Source of the DNA: Dickeya zeae NCPPB 2538
GTDB lineage: Bacteria; Pseudomonadota; Gammaproteobacteria; Enterobacterales; Enterobacteriaceae
Length of the DNA stretch: 64,000 nucleotides
Assembly (NCBI RefSeq): GCF_000406165.1
Contig: NZ_CM001977.1
Location: forward strand, 4,467,334 to 4,531,333
Direction of reading: 5' to 3'
In this document: piece by piece, positions 8,431 through 18,153 of the stretch
Numbering within the stretch: the stretch's first letter is position 1
Layout: each line of letters opens with the position of its first letter
Notes under the pieces: generated by a model
What the model was told of the DNA's origin: nothing
What the model saw: only the letters and a program-made list of their open reading frames with translations
The model's database searches: none
Translations under genes and position numbers: made by a program

Positions 8431-9927
8431 ATGATGCAACCCACAGCGCTGGCCGACCGTATTTCTCGCCTGAGCCATGCTCTCGAACACGGTCTTTACG
8501 AACGGCAACACGCCATCCGACTTTGCCTGCTGGCAGCGCTCAGCGGCGAGAGCGTCTTCCTGTTGGGGCCGCCAGGGATTGCCAAGAGCCTGATTGCCCG
8601 CCGCCTGAAATACGCATTCAGGAACGCACGTGCTTTTGAATACCTGATGACGCGTTTCTCAACGCCGGAAGAGGTCTTCGGTCCACTCTCCATCCAGGCA
8701 CTGAAAGACGAAGGACGCTATCAGCGTCTGACGACCGGCTACCTGCCAGAAGCTGAAATTGTCTTTCTGGATGAAATCTGGAAAGCCGGTCCTGCCATCC
8801 TGAACACCCTGCTGACCGCCATTAACGAACGGCGATTTCGTAACGGTAACAGCGAAGAGCCCATCCCGATGCGACTACTGGTCACCGCCTCCAACGAACT
8901 GCCTGAAGCCGACAGCAGTCTGGAAGCCTTGTATGACCGTATGCTGATCCGCCTCTGGCTTGACCGGGTGCAGGATAAACACAATTTCCGCGCGATGCTC
9001 ACCGCTTCACCTGCCGAGCAGGATAACCTTATCAGCCCGGCACTGAGCGTCAGCGACGAAGAGTATCAACAGTGGCAGTCTCATATCGATCATATACCGT
9101 TACCGGAAAATTGCTTCGAACTGATTTATCAACTGCGCCAGCGTCTGGATACGCAGGAAGGTTCGCCGTATGTTTCCGATCGTCGCTGGAAGAAAGCTAT
9201 CCGGCTGCTGCAGGCCTGCGCCTTCTTTAGCGGACGAGAAACGATCACCCCAGTCGATCTGATCCTCCTCAAAGACTGCCTATGGCACGATCTGGATACC
9301 CATAATCTGGTGGAACAGCAATTACAGCAGTTAATGGGCGAACAGGCCTATCAACAACGGACGTTGCTGTTCCGGTTGCAACAATTGAATGTGAAACGCC
9401 AGCAATACCAGCAGCAGCAAAGCGAGCAGCAGGCATTTAAGGTTGAACGCCAGGTCAATTTTTTTGGCCGGAAACCCCATAACTCGTTACCTGAAAGCCT
9501 GACCGCCGCCGAAATAACGCTGATGCTACAAAAACCACTGCTGCTAAACGACTATACCGTCACCCATGTGGTTATCGACCGGGAAGCGCTAGCGAGCTGG
9601 CTGCAGAAGGGGGGCGAAATCCGTGGGAAGCTCAACGGCGTCGGGTTTAGCCAGCATCTTGATATGGAAGTGGATGAACGCCAGTATCTGATCATTCGCG
9701 ATATCAGTTTACAAAGCACGGTGTTATCGCTGCCTGGCGTGATAAAAGGCGACCTGCCGGAAGAGATAGTTAAAGAATATGACGCGCTGAAAATCCAGTT
9801 ACGTGAACAACGCCGATTGTTTGAGCGTCACCAGCCTTGTTTGTTTGTCCCTAAAGAGTGGCTTGCCAAAATTGAAGAAAGCCTTCAGCAGGTCGATGAA
9901 CAAATAGATCAGTCACAACGGGAGTAA
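8431..9927 (+). CDS. ravA: MoxR-family AAA+ ATPase RavA
   Basis: A 498-residue MoxR AAA+ ATPase. Walker A GPPGIAKS lies at residues 46-53, Walker B is VFLDEIWKA, and sensor/arginine-finger segments (VTASNELPEADSSLEALYD) follow, with the LARA-type C-terminal region after the AAA+ core. In E. coli RavA forms hexamers, binds the lysine decarboxylase LdcI and, with ViaA, acts on respiratory complexes and aminoglycoside sensitivity. The frame is open for 11 more codons upstream, but the ATG at 8431 gives the E. coli length of 498. It is followed by viaA after 5 bases, the usual pair. Confidence 0.93.
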   Translation: MMQPTALADRISRLSHALEHGLYERQHAIRLCLLAALSGESVFLLGPPGIAKSLIARRLKYAFRNARAFEYLMTRFSTPEEVFGPLSIQALKDEGRYQRLTTGYLPEAEIVFLDEIWKAGPAILNTLLTAINERRFRNGNSEEPIPMRLLVTASNELPEADSSLEALYDRMLIRLWLDRVQDKHNFRAMLTASPAEQDNLISPALSVSDEEYQQWQSHIDHIPLPENCFELIYQLRQRLDTQEGSPYVSDRRWKKAIRLLQACAFFSGRETITPVDLILLKDCLWHDLDTHNLVEQQLQQLMGEQAYQQRTLLFRLQQLNVKRQQYQQQQSEQQAFKVERQVNFFGRKPHNSLPESLTAAEITLMLQKPLLLNDYTVTHVVIDREALASWLQKGGEIRGKLNGVGFSQHLDMEVDERQYLIIRDISLQSTVLSLPGVIKGDLPEEIVKEYDALKIQLREQRRLFERHQPCLFVPKEWLAKIEESLQQVDEQIDQSQRE

Positions 9928-9932
9928 CGATC

Positions 9933-11408
9933 ATGCTGACGCTGGAATCCCTGGAGATGCTGTTATCCATCGATGAAAACGATCTGCTGGATGACGTGAT
10001 TGTGGCCCTGATGGCAACACCTCAGTTGGTGATGTTCTTCGACAAGTATCCGCGTCTGAAAAATGCCATCATGCGTGATTTACCGGAGTGGAAAGAAAAC
10101 CTCCGGCAACGGTTGCGCAGCACCCAGGCTCCTCCCGAGCTGGAAAAAGAATTTACCTGTTATCAGCAGACCCAGTTAGTCAGCGAGCATACCTTTCAGT
10201 CTACTCTGCCGGACATTATGTCCACCTTGCATCATGTGGATTCCCCTTTCCTTAATCAGGCAGAAAAGCTGATCAGTTCCGTCTCACCCTCTTCAGAACG
10301 CCGCATCAGCGCCAGCCAGCACAGCCTGTTCATGCAGCGCTGGCGCCTTAGTCTGACGCTGCAAACGATGAATCTGCACCACCAGATCATGGAACAGGAA
10401 CGGGATCAGCTACTCGACGAGATCCAAAAACGCCTGACGATAAGCGGAGCACTGGAACCCATTCTGGCTGAAAACGATACGGCGGCTGGCAGACTGTGGG
10501 ATCTCAGCGCCAGTAAACGCATGAAACAACCCTTCAATGCGTTACTGGAGACCGGGGCATTTTTGCAACAACAGCCTGAACTGCAGCGCCTGGCAGAACG
10601 TCTGGGTCGTAGCCGGGAGACAAAATCGGTTCTCAGCCATCAGGCGCCGAAAGAATCCTTTCAGGTGATGGTGCGTGAACCAGCGTCTGCTCCGGAACAA
10701 GTCAGCGGCATCCACCAGAGCGATGACATTCTTCGGTTACTGCCCACCGAGCTTTCTACCCTCGGGATCCATGAACTGGAGTTCGAATTTTACCGCCGTC
10801 TGGCCGAACACCGGTTACTGACATACCGGCTGCAAGGGGAAAGCTGGCGGGAAAAAACGCTTGAACGGCCGGTCGTCCATCAGCACAACGAGCAACAACC
10901 ACGAGGGCCGTTTATCGTTTGTGTGGATACCTCCGGTTCGATGGGCGGGTTTAACGAGCGTTGCGCTAAAGCCTTCTGTCTGGCGCTGATGCGAATTGCT
11001 CTGGCAGAAAACCGCCGCTGCTACATTATGTTGTTTTCAACCGGTATCGTCAGTTATGACCTGACCTCAGAAAACGGACTGGAAGAAGCCATACGTTTTC
11101 TTAGTCAGACCTTCCGCGGTGGCACCGATCTGGCAAGCTGCCTGTCGTCGCTGCTGGAAAAAATGGACACCGCCTCCTGGCAGGATGCTGATGCCGTCAT
11201 CATTTCAGACTTTATCGCCCAGCGTCTGCCAGACGATCTGGTCAACGAAGTCAAACGCCGCCAGCACCGGTTACAGCACCGTTTTCACGCTGTCGCCATG
11301 TCAGCACACGGCAAACCTGGCATTCTGCGCATCTTCGATCATATCTGGCGCTTTGATACTGGGCTGAAAAGCCGTCTGTTGCGCCGTTTTCAGCACGAAA
11401 AAGTCTGA
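9933..11408 (+). CDS. viaA: VWA-domain protein ViaA, RavA partner
   Basis: A 491-residue cytoplasmic protein with a C-terminal von Willebrand factor A domain (about residues 325-480). The metal-ion-dependent adhesion site DTSGSMGG starts near residue 332, with a later GGTD element. The N-terminal two thirds are helical and specific to this family. ViaA stimulates RavA ATPase activity in E. coli. It starts 5 bases after ravA, so the two are co-transcribed. It is slightly longer than E. coli ViaA (483). Confidence 0.93.
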   Translation: MLTLESLEMLLSIDENDLLDDVIVALMATPQLVMFFDKYPRLKNAIMRDLPEWKENLRQRLRSTQAPPELEKEFTCYQQTQLVSEHTFQSTLPDIMSTLHHVDSPFLNQAEKLISSVSPSSERRISASQHSLFMQRWRLSLTLQTMNLHHQIMEQERDQLLDEIQKRLTISGALEPILAENDTAAGRLWDLSASKRMKQPFNALLETGAFLQQQPELQRLAERLGRSRETKSVLSHQAPKESFQVMVREPASAPEQVSGIHQSDDILRLLPTELSTLGIHELEFEFYRRLAEHRLLTYRLQGESWREKTLERPVVHQHNEQQPRGPFIVCVDTSGSMGGFNERCAKAFCLALMRIALAENRRCYIMLFSTGIVSYDLTSENGLEEAIRFLSQTFRGGTDLASCLSSLLEKMDTASWQDADAVIISDFIAQRLPDDLVNEVKRRQHRLQHRFHAVAMSAHGKPGILRIFDHIWRFDTGLKSRLLRRFQHEKV

Positions 11409-11530
11409 TACCTCATCCTGATATCCTTCTTATGAGCGAACCTTACCTGAACGGGCAGCCGTTTTTGGTCGTTGATTCATTCGGCAATAATCAGTAAAAC
11501 GCTTCAGACAGCCCTTTACGGAGCAGCACT

Positions 11531-11995
11531 ATGGCAGCAGACACATACTCGATGGACGAACTCGATCGCGGCATCCTCAACGCCCTGATGGATAACGCCC
11601 GCACGCCCTATGCCGAACTGGCGAAACAGTTTTCGGTTAGCCCCGGCACTATCCATGTTCGTGTGGAAAAGATGAAACAGGCTGGCATCATTCTGGGAAC
11701 ACGACTGGATGTGAACCCTAAGCAGCTGGGCTACGACGTCTGCTGTTTTATCGGCATCATCCTGAAAAGCGCCAAAGACTACCCGTCCGCGCTGGAGAAA
11801 CTCAACAACCTGGAAGAAGTGGTCGAGGCGTATTACACCACCGGCCATTACAGCATCTTCATTAAGGTCATGTGCCGCTCTATCGACGCCTTGCAACACG
11901 TACTTATCAACAAGATTCAGACAATTGATGAAATTCAATCCACCGAAACGCTGATCTCGTTGCAGAACCCCATTATGCGTACCATCGTGCCCTGA
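11531..11995 (+). CDS. asnC: Lrp/AsnC-family regulator AsnC
   Basis: A 154-residue Lrp/AsnC regulator. An N-terminal winged helix (about residues 10-60, with the recognition segment SPGTIHVRVEKMKQAGI) precedes a RAM ligand-binding domain. It is close to E. coli AsnC, which activates the ammonia-dependent asparagine synthetase gene asnA in response to asparagine. In E. coli asnA is the divergent neighbour; here the gene upstream is viaA and only about 120 bases separate them, with no asnA. The regulator must therefore act elsewhere or only on itself. It lies just upstream of mioC and oriC, as usual. Confidence 0.94.
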   Translation: MAADTYSMDELDRGILNALMDNARTPYAELAKQFSVSPGTIHVRVEKMKQAGIILGTRLDVNPKQLGYDVCCFIGIILKSAKDYPSALEKLNNLEEVVEAYYTTGHYSIFIKVMCRSIDALQHVLINKIQTIDEIQSTETLISLQNPIMRTIVP

Positions 11996-12016
11996 TGCTT
12001 TTTTACTATCCCCCTA

Positions 12017-12025
12017 TTATCCACA
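12017..12025 (+). promoter_or_regulatory. DnaA box in front of mioC
   Basis: Perfect 9-mer TTATCCACA in the asnC-mioC spacer, about 60 bases before the mioC start. In E. coli a DnaA box in the mioC promoter region represses mioC in step with initiation; the same role is inferred. Confidence 0.75.
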
Positions 12026-12086
12026 GGTAGATCCCACCAAGATCACAGCGTACAATGTGCCGTCATTCAATCAGGCGGGATCACGC

Positions 12087-12530
12087 ATGTCAGACATTAC
12101 CCTTATTAGCGGCAGCACACTGGGTAGCGCAGAGTACGTTACCGAGCACCTGGAATCATTGCTGCAACAGGATAATTTCACTACCACGCTGCTGCATGGC
12201 CCGGAGCTGGATGAGGTTACGCCTGAAAATGTGTGGCTGGTGGTCACCTCCACCCACGGTGCCGGCGATCTACCTGACAACCTGCAGCCCTTTTATGAAG
12301 ACCTACAGGAAAAACGTCCTGATTTATCCGCTGTTCGTTATGGTGCCATCGGCATCGGTAGCAGTGAGTACGACACCTTCTGTGGTGCGATCGTAAAACT
12401 GGATCAGCTATTACAGGATCTGGGCGCGCATCGGATCGGCGATATGTTGAAGATCGACATTACCCAGCATGACATTCCGGAAGATCCGGCTGAGGTCTGG
12501 CTGGGATCATGGATAAAATTACTCAAATAA
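12087..12530 (+). CDS. mioC: Flavodoxin-like protein MioC
   Basis: A 147-residue FMN-binding flavodoxin-like protein, same length as E. coli MioC. The phosphate-binding loop SGSTLGSAEYV (residues 8-18) and the FMN-isoalloxazine segment TSTHGAGDLPDN are clear. In E. coli it has been linked to biotin synthase activity in vitro, and its transcription runs into oriC. The ATG at 12087 was chosen over an upstream in-frame start because it gives the family N terminus and length. It lies directly next to the origin. Confidence 0.94.
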   Translation: MSDITLISGSTLGSAEYVTEHLESLLQQDNFTTTLLHGPELDEVTPENVWLVVTSTHGAGDLPDNLQPFYEDLQEKRPDLSAVRYGAIGIGSSEYDTFCGAIVKLDQLLQDLGAHRIGDMLKIDITQHDIPEDPAEVWLGSWIKLLK

Positions 12531-12539
12531 AATTATTTT

Positions 12540-12805
12540 TTTCACGAGCCTCTGTGGATAAATGGCTTGAAATGCCGGGTAAAACCCGTAGTTATCCAGA
12601 TAACAACTACAGATGCTTTTTTGAGCTGTGTATAATTACCCTTTCAGATCCCAGCTAATACAGACTGGGATCACCGATCATTCACAGCTAATGATCGACA
12701 ATAACCTATTGATCTTCTTTTTGGATCCCGGCTTATCCACAGCACATGGCGATCCTAATAAGAGATCTAATAAAGAGATCTTTAAATAAAAAAGATCTTT
12801 CTTTA
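12540..12805 (+). other. oriC: Chromosomal replication origin oriC
   Basis: Located between mioC and mnmG, the enterobacterial oriC position. DnaA boxes: TGTGGATAA at 12553-12561 (R4 equivalent), TTATCCAGA at 12592-12600 (R2), TGTGTATAA at 12627-12635 (R3 type) and TTATCCACA at 12733-12741 (R1). An IHF site (reverse complement of GATCAATAGGTTA) lies at 12702-12714, next to R1. The AT-rich unwinding element with GATC-starting 13-mers is at about 12751-12800. The whole spacer has 12 GATC sites, the target of Dam and SeqA. The order R4-R2-R3-IHF-R1-unwinding element, read from mioC, is the same as in E. coli. Confidence 0.96.
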
Positions 12806-12909
12806 ACTACCCGACGATCCAACAGACTTGGTCGGCGGCACAAACTTAAGTAGAATCCCCCACCCCAGGGCAAGTAACGATCATTCGCAACCACGCGAGG
12901 TGTAGCACC

Positions 12910-14800
12910 ATGTTTTATCCAGATCCTTTTGACGTCATCGTGATCGGTGGCGGTCATGCGGGTACTGAAGCCGCGATGGCTTCTGCCCGAATGGGACGTC
13001 AAACCCTCTTACTGACACACAACATTGATACGCTAGGGCAGATGTCCTGTAACCCGGCGATCGGCGGTATTGGGAAAGGCCATCTGGTAAAAGAGATCGA
13101 TGCGATGGGCGGCCTGATGGCTCGTGCGATCGATCGTGGTGGTATTCAGTTTAGGATACTAAACTCTAGTAAAGGCCCAGCTGTCCGCGCCACACGCGCT
13201 CAGGCTGACCGGGTACTGTACCGTCAGGCCGTGCGTACCGCGCTGGAGAATCAGCCGAATCTGACCCTCTTCCAACAGGCTGTCGAAGATCTGATTGTCG
13301 AAAACGATCAGGTCGTTGGTGCGGTAACCCAAATGGGGCTGAAATTCCGCGCTAAAGCAGTGGTGTTAACGGTGGGGACTTTCCTGGACGGCAAGATCCA
13401 TATCGGGTTGGATAACTACAGCGGTGGTCGAGCGGGCGATCCGCCTTCGATCGCACTATCTCACCGTTTACGTGAACTTCCCCTGCGTGTCGGCCGTCTG
13501 AAAACCGGTACACCGCCGCGTATTGACGCCCGTACTATCGATTTTAGCGTACTGACGCCACAACATGGCGATAACCCCATGCCGGTATTTTCCTTCCTGG
13601 GGAACGCCAGTGAGCATCCGGCACAGATGCCGTGTTATATCACCCATACCAATGAACGTACTCATGACGTGATCCGTAACAATCTGGATCGCAGCCCGAT
13701 GTACGCTGGGGTCATTGAAGGGATCGGTCCACGTTATTGCCCCTCGATTGAAGACAAAGTGATGCGGTTTGCCGATCGCAATGCACACCAGATTTTCCTG
13801 GAACCGGAAGGGCTAACCAGTAACGAGATTTACCCGAACGGTATCTCGACCAGCTTGCCGTTTGACGTGCAGTGGCAAATCGTTCGTTCGATGGACGGTA
13901 TGCAAAATGCACGTATCGTCCGCCCCGGTTATGCCATCGAGTATGACTATTTCGACCCGCGTGACTTGAAACCTACGCTGGAAAGTAAGTTTATCCACAA
14001 CCTGTTTTTTTGCCGGGCAGATCAACGGTACTACTGGCTATGAAGAGGCGGCGGCCCAGGGCATGCTGGCAGGGCTAAACGCAGCGCGTCTGGCGTTTGA
14101 TCAGGAAGGCTGGACGCCACGCCGCGATCAGGCCTACATCGGCGTACTGGTGGATGATCTCTGTACGTTGGGAACGAAAGAGCCCTACCGAATGTTTACC
14201 TCTCGTGCTGAATACCGCCTGATGCTGCGTGAAGACAATGCCGATTTGCGTTTGACCGCGATTGGTCGCGAATTAGGGATGGTCGATGATGAACGTTGGG
14301 CGCGTTTTAATGAGAAACTGGAAAATATCGAGAAAGAACGCCAGCGTCTGCGCGATATTCTGGTTCACCCGAACACCGAAGGCGTAGAGCAGATCAACCG
14401 CCTGTTAAAATCGCCCTTATCGCGCGAAGCCAATGGGGAAGATCTGTTACGACGCCCTGAAATGGATTATGCGCAACTGACAGCGCTGCCGATGTTTGCT
14501 CCCGCGTTACCTGATGTTCAGGCGACTGAGCAGGTGGAAATCCAGGTCAAATACGAAGGTTATATTGCTCGCCAGCAAGATGAGATCGAAAAGCAACTAC
14601 GCAACGAGAACACATTGCTGCCCGCGGATCTGGACTATCGGCAGGTCAGTGGCTTGTCGAACGAAGTGATCGCTAAACTCAACGATCACAAACCGGGGTC
14701 GATTGGTCAGGCATCGCGTATTTCCGGCATCACCCCTGCCGCTATCTCAATTCTGCTGGTCTGGCTGAAAAAACAAGGTATGCTGCGCCGCAGCGCCTGA
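12910..14800 (+). pseudogene. mnmG: tRNA U34 carboxymethylaminomethyl synthesis protein MnmG, frame broken by one extra T
   Basis: MnmG (GidA) with MnmE makes the cmnm5 modification at U34 of several tRNAs, using FAD and methylene-tetrahydrofolate. The FAD motif GGGHAGTEAA is at residues 13-22, and residues 1-367 follow E. coli MnmG closely. At 14005-14011 the run has seven T where six would keep the frame. The plus frame then stops after 377 residues, while the rest of the protein (NGTTGYEEAAAQG onward to LKKQGMLRRSA) continues intact in the next frame to 14800. Removing one T restores exactly 629 residues, the E. coli length. As written, the helical C-terminal domain that contacts MnmE and tRNA is lost. 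A homopolymer sequencing error is the simplest explanation; a true mutation is possible. Confidence 0.93.
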
Positions 14801-14876
14801 CAAAGACCGCTCGCTTACGTTGACGCATGGCCGCTTATCGCGGCCATGTTGCCTTAACCGACAACAGGATTTATTC

Positions 14877-15497
14877 GTGCTAGAGAGACTCAACAGCCTG
14901 ATGCAGCGTGCTGGAATGGCGCTGACCGATCAGCAAAAAAACCAGCTGCTTCAGTATGTAGCGTTACTCCACAAATGGAACAAAGCCTATAACCTGACAT
15001 CGGTTCGTGAGCCGGAACAGATGTTGGTTCGGCATATCATGGACAGTCTGGTGGTGGAACCCCACCTGTGCGGAAATCGTTTTATCGATGTGGGTACTGG
15101 CCCGGGGTTGCCTGGTGTGCCGCTGGCTATTGCTCGTCCCGATGCGCATTTTGTCCTGCTGGATAGCCTGGGAAAACGGGTGCGTTTTTTACGTCAGGTG
15201 CAACATGAGCTGGGCCTAAGCAATATTGAACCGGTGCAGAGTCGGGTTGAGGATTTTCCTGCCGAACCGCCGTTTGATGGTGTGATTAGTCGTGCCTTTG
15301 CGTCGTTGCAAGACATGGTCAACTGGTGTCATCACCTGCCATCCCGCCCACAGGGCCGATTTTATGCCCTCAAAGGCACGGTACCGCATGACGAAATGGG
15401 ATTACTGCCACAAGGTGTCACGGTCGAGAAGGTCGTTCCCCTGTCGGTTCCTGAGCTTGACGGGGAGCGGCACCTGGTGGTGCTTAAGCCCAATTAA
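14877..15497 (+). CDS. rsmG: 16S rRNA m7G527 methyltransferase RsmG
   Basis: A 206-residue SAM-dependent methyltransferase (GidB) that modifies G527 of 16S rRNA; loss in other bacteria gives low-level streptomycin resistance. The SAM-binding motif FIDVGTGPGLPGVPLA and the segment ISRAFASLQDMV are intact. The frame is open further upstream, but the GTG at 14877 (VLERLNSL), preceded by AGGA, matches the start and length of E. coli RsmG (207). It follows mnmG after 76 bases, the usual gidA-gidB order. Confidence 0.93.
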   Translation: MLERLNSLMQRAGMALTDQQKNQLLQYVALLHKWNKAYNLTSVREPEQMLVRHIMDSLVVEPHLCGNRFIDVGTGPGLPGVPLAIARPDAHFVLLDSLGKRVRFLRQVQHELGLSNIEPVQSRVEDFPAEPPFDGVISRAFASLQDMVNWCHHLPSRPQGRFYALKGTVPHDEMGLLPQGVTVEKVVPLSVPELDGERHLVVLKPN

Positions 15498-16118
15498 TTT
15501 TGTCATTTATCAAAAAAATCATGAATAGTTGTAAACTTTTCAGACTGATAGCTCAAAGTGAAATAATGACCTTTATCACCTTTTCGTTCACCGTAATTTT
15601 ACAACTCGGTGGTATAACCTCTCTGGTTGAGGGGAGGAAAGTGACGTATCAGCAAACTATTTGCATGATTCGGTGACGGGTTTGGTGGACCCGTTGTGTT
15701 AAAAACATGGGAAAAAAATATCCAGCTTGTCAATAGATGGTTTTGTGGCGGTATTCGAGCGATTTTGTGAGTGCCTTGTTTTTAAATTATTGAAATTAAA
15801 AAATATATCTGGCTTTTTTTACTGAGAGCAAAAAAAAATCAATTCAGATGTAAAAGCCTTAGTTTAATTTTATGTGAGAAATATCACATATTGCTGACGT
15901 CAGATGTATGGGGTCTCTCTAATCAACTTTGGGGATAGTTAGTGAAAATAAGGCTTCGGAAATAAATTTAAATAATCGTTCACCTTTTTGCTACTTATCG
16001 ATTGAATTCGCATGGATGACCCGTATAATTTGCTCGTTTTTCGCTGCTTGACTCGGTACTGCAAAGGCAGTTTTATACGGTCATTCAGCATACCTCTGAA
16101 AAGGTACGGAGAATCATC
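15498..16118. other. Long non-coding leader between rsmG and atpI
   Basis: A 621-base AT-rich stretch without a plausible gene. It holds the promoter of the atp operon near its right end. The rest contains A/T runs and no clear operator or structured RNA that I can support. Confidence 0.6.
16002..16029 (+). promoter_or_regulatory. Candidate atp operon promoter
   Basis: A -35 box TTGAAT (16002-16007) and a perfect -10 box TATAAT (16024-16029) separated by 16 bases, about 90 bases before atpI. This is the best sigma70 match in the leader and is well placed for the nine-gene operon. Confidence 0.65.
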
Positions 16119-16502
16119 ATGTCTGTATCCCTTTACAGTGGGAAACTCGCCCGGTTATCGCTGTTATTGCAGCTGGCGGTGATTTTTGTTGCCGGTGCAG
16201 CGTTTTGCGCGAGTGGCTTCAGAGCGGGCGCTTCCGCACTGGCTGGAGGGTTGGCAGCCTGGCTGCCGAGCATGGTGTTTATACTGTTTGCCGTACGGCA
16301 TCAGGCAGACAAGCCACCGGAAGGTCGGGTAGCCTGGTCGTTTGCCGTTGGGGAAGCGCTGAAAATGCTCTTCACCATCGTGCTATTGGTGGTGGCGTTA
16401 GGCGTGTTTCATGCGGCATTTTTTCCGCTTGGCCTGACGTACTTAGTGGTGCTGATCACGCAGATCGTGGCACCGGCTGTAATTAACCGTTACCGTAGTT
16501 AA
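16119..16502 (+). CDS. atpI: ATP synthase subunit I (assembly protein)
   Basis: A 127-residue small membrane protein with four hydrophobic segments. It is the first gene of the atp operon. AtpI helps assemble the c-ring in some bacteria and is not essential for ATP synthase in E. coli. Sequence and position identify it, although this family is the least conserved of the operon. AGGTACGGAG precedes the ATG closely. Confidence 0.92.
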   Translation: MSVSLYSGKLARLSLLLQLAVIFVAGAAFCASGFRAGASALAGGLAAWLPSMVFILFAVRHQADKPPEGRVAWSFAVGEALKMLFTIVLLVVALGVFHAAFFPLGLTYLVVLITQIVAPAVINRYRS

Positions 16503-16524
16503 CAACAAAAGGGTAAGAGACATC

Positions 16525-17316
16525 ATGTCTGCATCTACTCCGCAAGAGTATATCGGTCACCACCTGACCCATTTGCAGGTGGGCTCGGGATTCTGGTCGA
16601 TTAACGTCGACTCGATGTTTTTCTCCGTGGTCCTCGGCGTACTCTTTCTGGCTATCTTCCACAAGGTTGCCAGGACCGCGACCAGTGGCGTACCGGGTAA
16701 ACTTCAAACGGCGGTCGAACTGGTTGTGGGATTTGTCGATGGCAGCGTTCGCGACATGTTCCACGGGAAGAGCAAACTTATCGCACCATTGGCGTTGACC
16801 GTTTTCGTCTGGGTCTTCCTGATGAACCTGATGGATCTGCTGCCTATCGATTTGCTACCGCAAATCTGGGCGCATATCTATAGCGCTCTCGGTCATGACC
16901 CTGCCCATGCTTATCTGCGTGTGGTACCTTCCGCTGACGTAAACGTTACGCTGTCCATGGCGCTTGGCGTATTCATTCTGATTCTGTTCTACAGCATCAA
17001 GATGAAAGGTGTGGGCGGTTTCGTTAAAGAACTGACCATGCAGCCGTTCAATCACCCTGTGTTTATTCCCGTCAACCTGATTCTTGAAGGGGTGAGCCTG
17101 CTGTCCAAACCGGTATCTCTTGGTTTGCGACTGTTTGGAAACATGTATGCGGGTGAGTTGATTTTCATCCTTATTGCAGGCTTGTTGCCGTGGTGGTCAC
17201 AGTGGATTCTGAATGTGCCTTGGGCCATTTTCCACATTCTGATTATCACGCTGCAGGCTTTTATCTTTATGGTTCTGACAGTTGTTTATCTTTCGATGGC
17301 ATCTGAAGAGCATTAA
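16525..17316 (+). CDS. atpB: ATP synthase F0 subunit a
   Basis: A 263-residue integral membrane subunit that forms the two proton half-channels of F0 with the c-ring. The essential arginine lies in the conserved segment LGLRLFGNMYAGE of the penultimate helix, equivalent to Arg210 of E. coli. Length is close to the E. coli 271. It starts 22 bases after atpI and precedes atpE. Confidence 0.96.
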   Translation: MSASTPQEYIGHHLTHLQVGSGFWSINVDSMFFSVVLGVLFLAIFHKVARTATSGVPGKLQTAVELVVGFVDGSVRDMFHGKSKLIAPLALTVFVWVFLMNLMDLLPIDLLPQIWAHIYSALGHDPAHAYLRVVPSADVNVTLSMALGVFILILFYSIKMKGVGGFVKELTMQPFNHPVFIPVNLILEGVSLLSKPVSLGLRLFGNMYAGELIFILIAGLLPWWSQWILNVPWAIFHILIITLQAFIFMVLTVVYLSMASEEH

Positions 17317-17330
17317 TTTTTCACAACACT

Positions 17331-17364
17331 ACAACGTTTTAACTGAAACAAACTGGAGACTGTC
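17331..17364 (+). promoter_or_regulatory. atpE translation enhancer
   Basis: The U-rich leader in front of atpE contains GTTTTAACTGAAACAAACTG and then GGAGA before the ATG. It agrees with the E. coli atpE initiation region as I recall it, a known strong translational enhancer that raises c-subunit output above the neighbouring genes to fill the c-ring. Confidence 0.75.
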
Positions 17365-17604
<240 letters not shown>

Positions 17605-17668
17605 GCAGGCGTGAGCTTGCCAGGTTAAAGACATCGACTCATTTAACTCATGAAAGAGGCATTGTGCT

Positions 17669-18139
17669 GTGAATCTTAACGCAACAATCCTCGGCCAGGC
17701 CATTGCGTTCGTCCTGTTTGTCTGGTTCTGCATGAAGTATGTATGGCCGCCGATTATGGCAGCCATCGAAAAGCGTCAGAAAGAAATTGCTGACGGTCTT
17801 GCTTCTGCTGAACGTGCCAAAAAAGATCTGAACTTAGCGCAGGCCAATGCGACCGACCAACTGAAGAAAGCCAAAGCGGAAGCTCAGGTGATCATCGAGC
17901 AGGCAAACAAACAGCGTGCTTTGATTCTGGACGAAGCTAAAGTGGAAGCGGAAGCGGAACGCAACAAAATCGTGGCGCAGGCGCAGGCTGAAATCGAAGC
18001 CGAACGCAAACGTGCCCGTGAAGAGTTGCGTAAGCAGGTTGCCATTCTGGCTATTGCCGGTGCCGAGAAAATTATTGAACGTTCCGTGGATGAAGCTGCT
18101 AACAGCGACATCGTTGATAAACTGGTCGCTGAACTGTAA
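17669..18139 (+). CDS. atpF: ATP synthase F0 subunit b
   Basis: A 156-residue peripheral stalk subunit: one N-terminal membrane helix (about residues 5-25), then a long charged coiled coil that dimerises and holds F1 against rotation. The start is GTG at 17669, as this gives the E. coli length of 156 and N terminus MNLNATILGQAIAF. It ends 14 bases before atpH. Confidence 0.96.
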   Translation: MNLNATILGQAIAFVLFVWFCMKYVWPPIMAAIEKRQKEIADGLASAERAKKDLNLAQANATDQLKKAKAEAQVIIEQANKQRALILDEAKVEAEAERNKIVAQAQAEIEAERKRAREELRKQVAILAIAGAEKIIERSVDEAANSDIVDKLVAEL

Positions 18140-18153
18140 GGAGGGAGGGGCTG

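Noticed and set aside
11432..11497. 21-codon frame between viaA and asnC
   Set aside because: Too short, no Shine-Dalgarno, and no resemblance to AsnA, so not an asnA remnant that I can support.
12751..12800. GATC-rich repeats that look like a short tandem array or CRISPR
   Set aside because: They are the 13-mers of the oriC unwinding element. No CRISPR array, tRNA, rRNA or IS element was found in the window.
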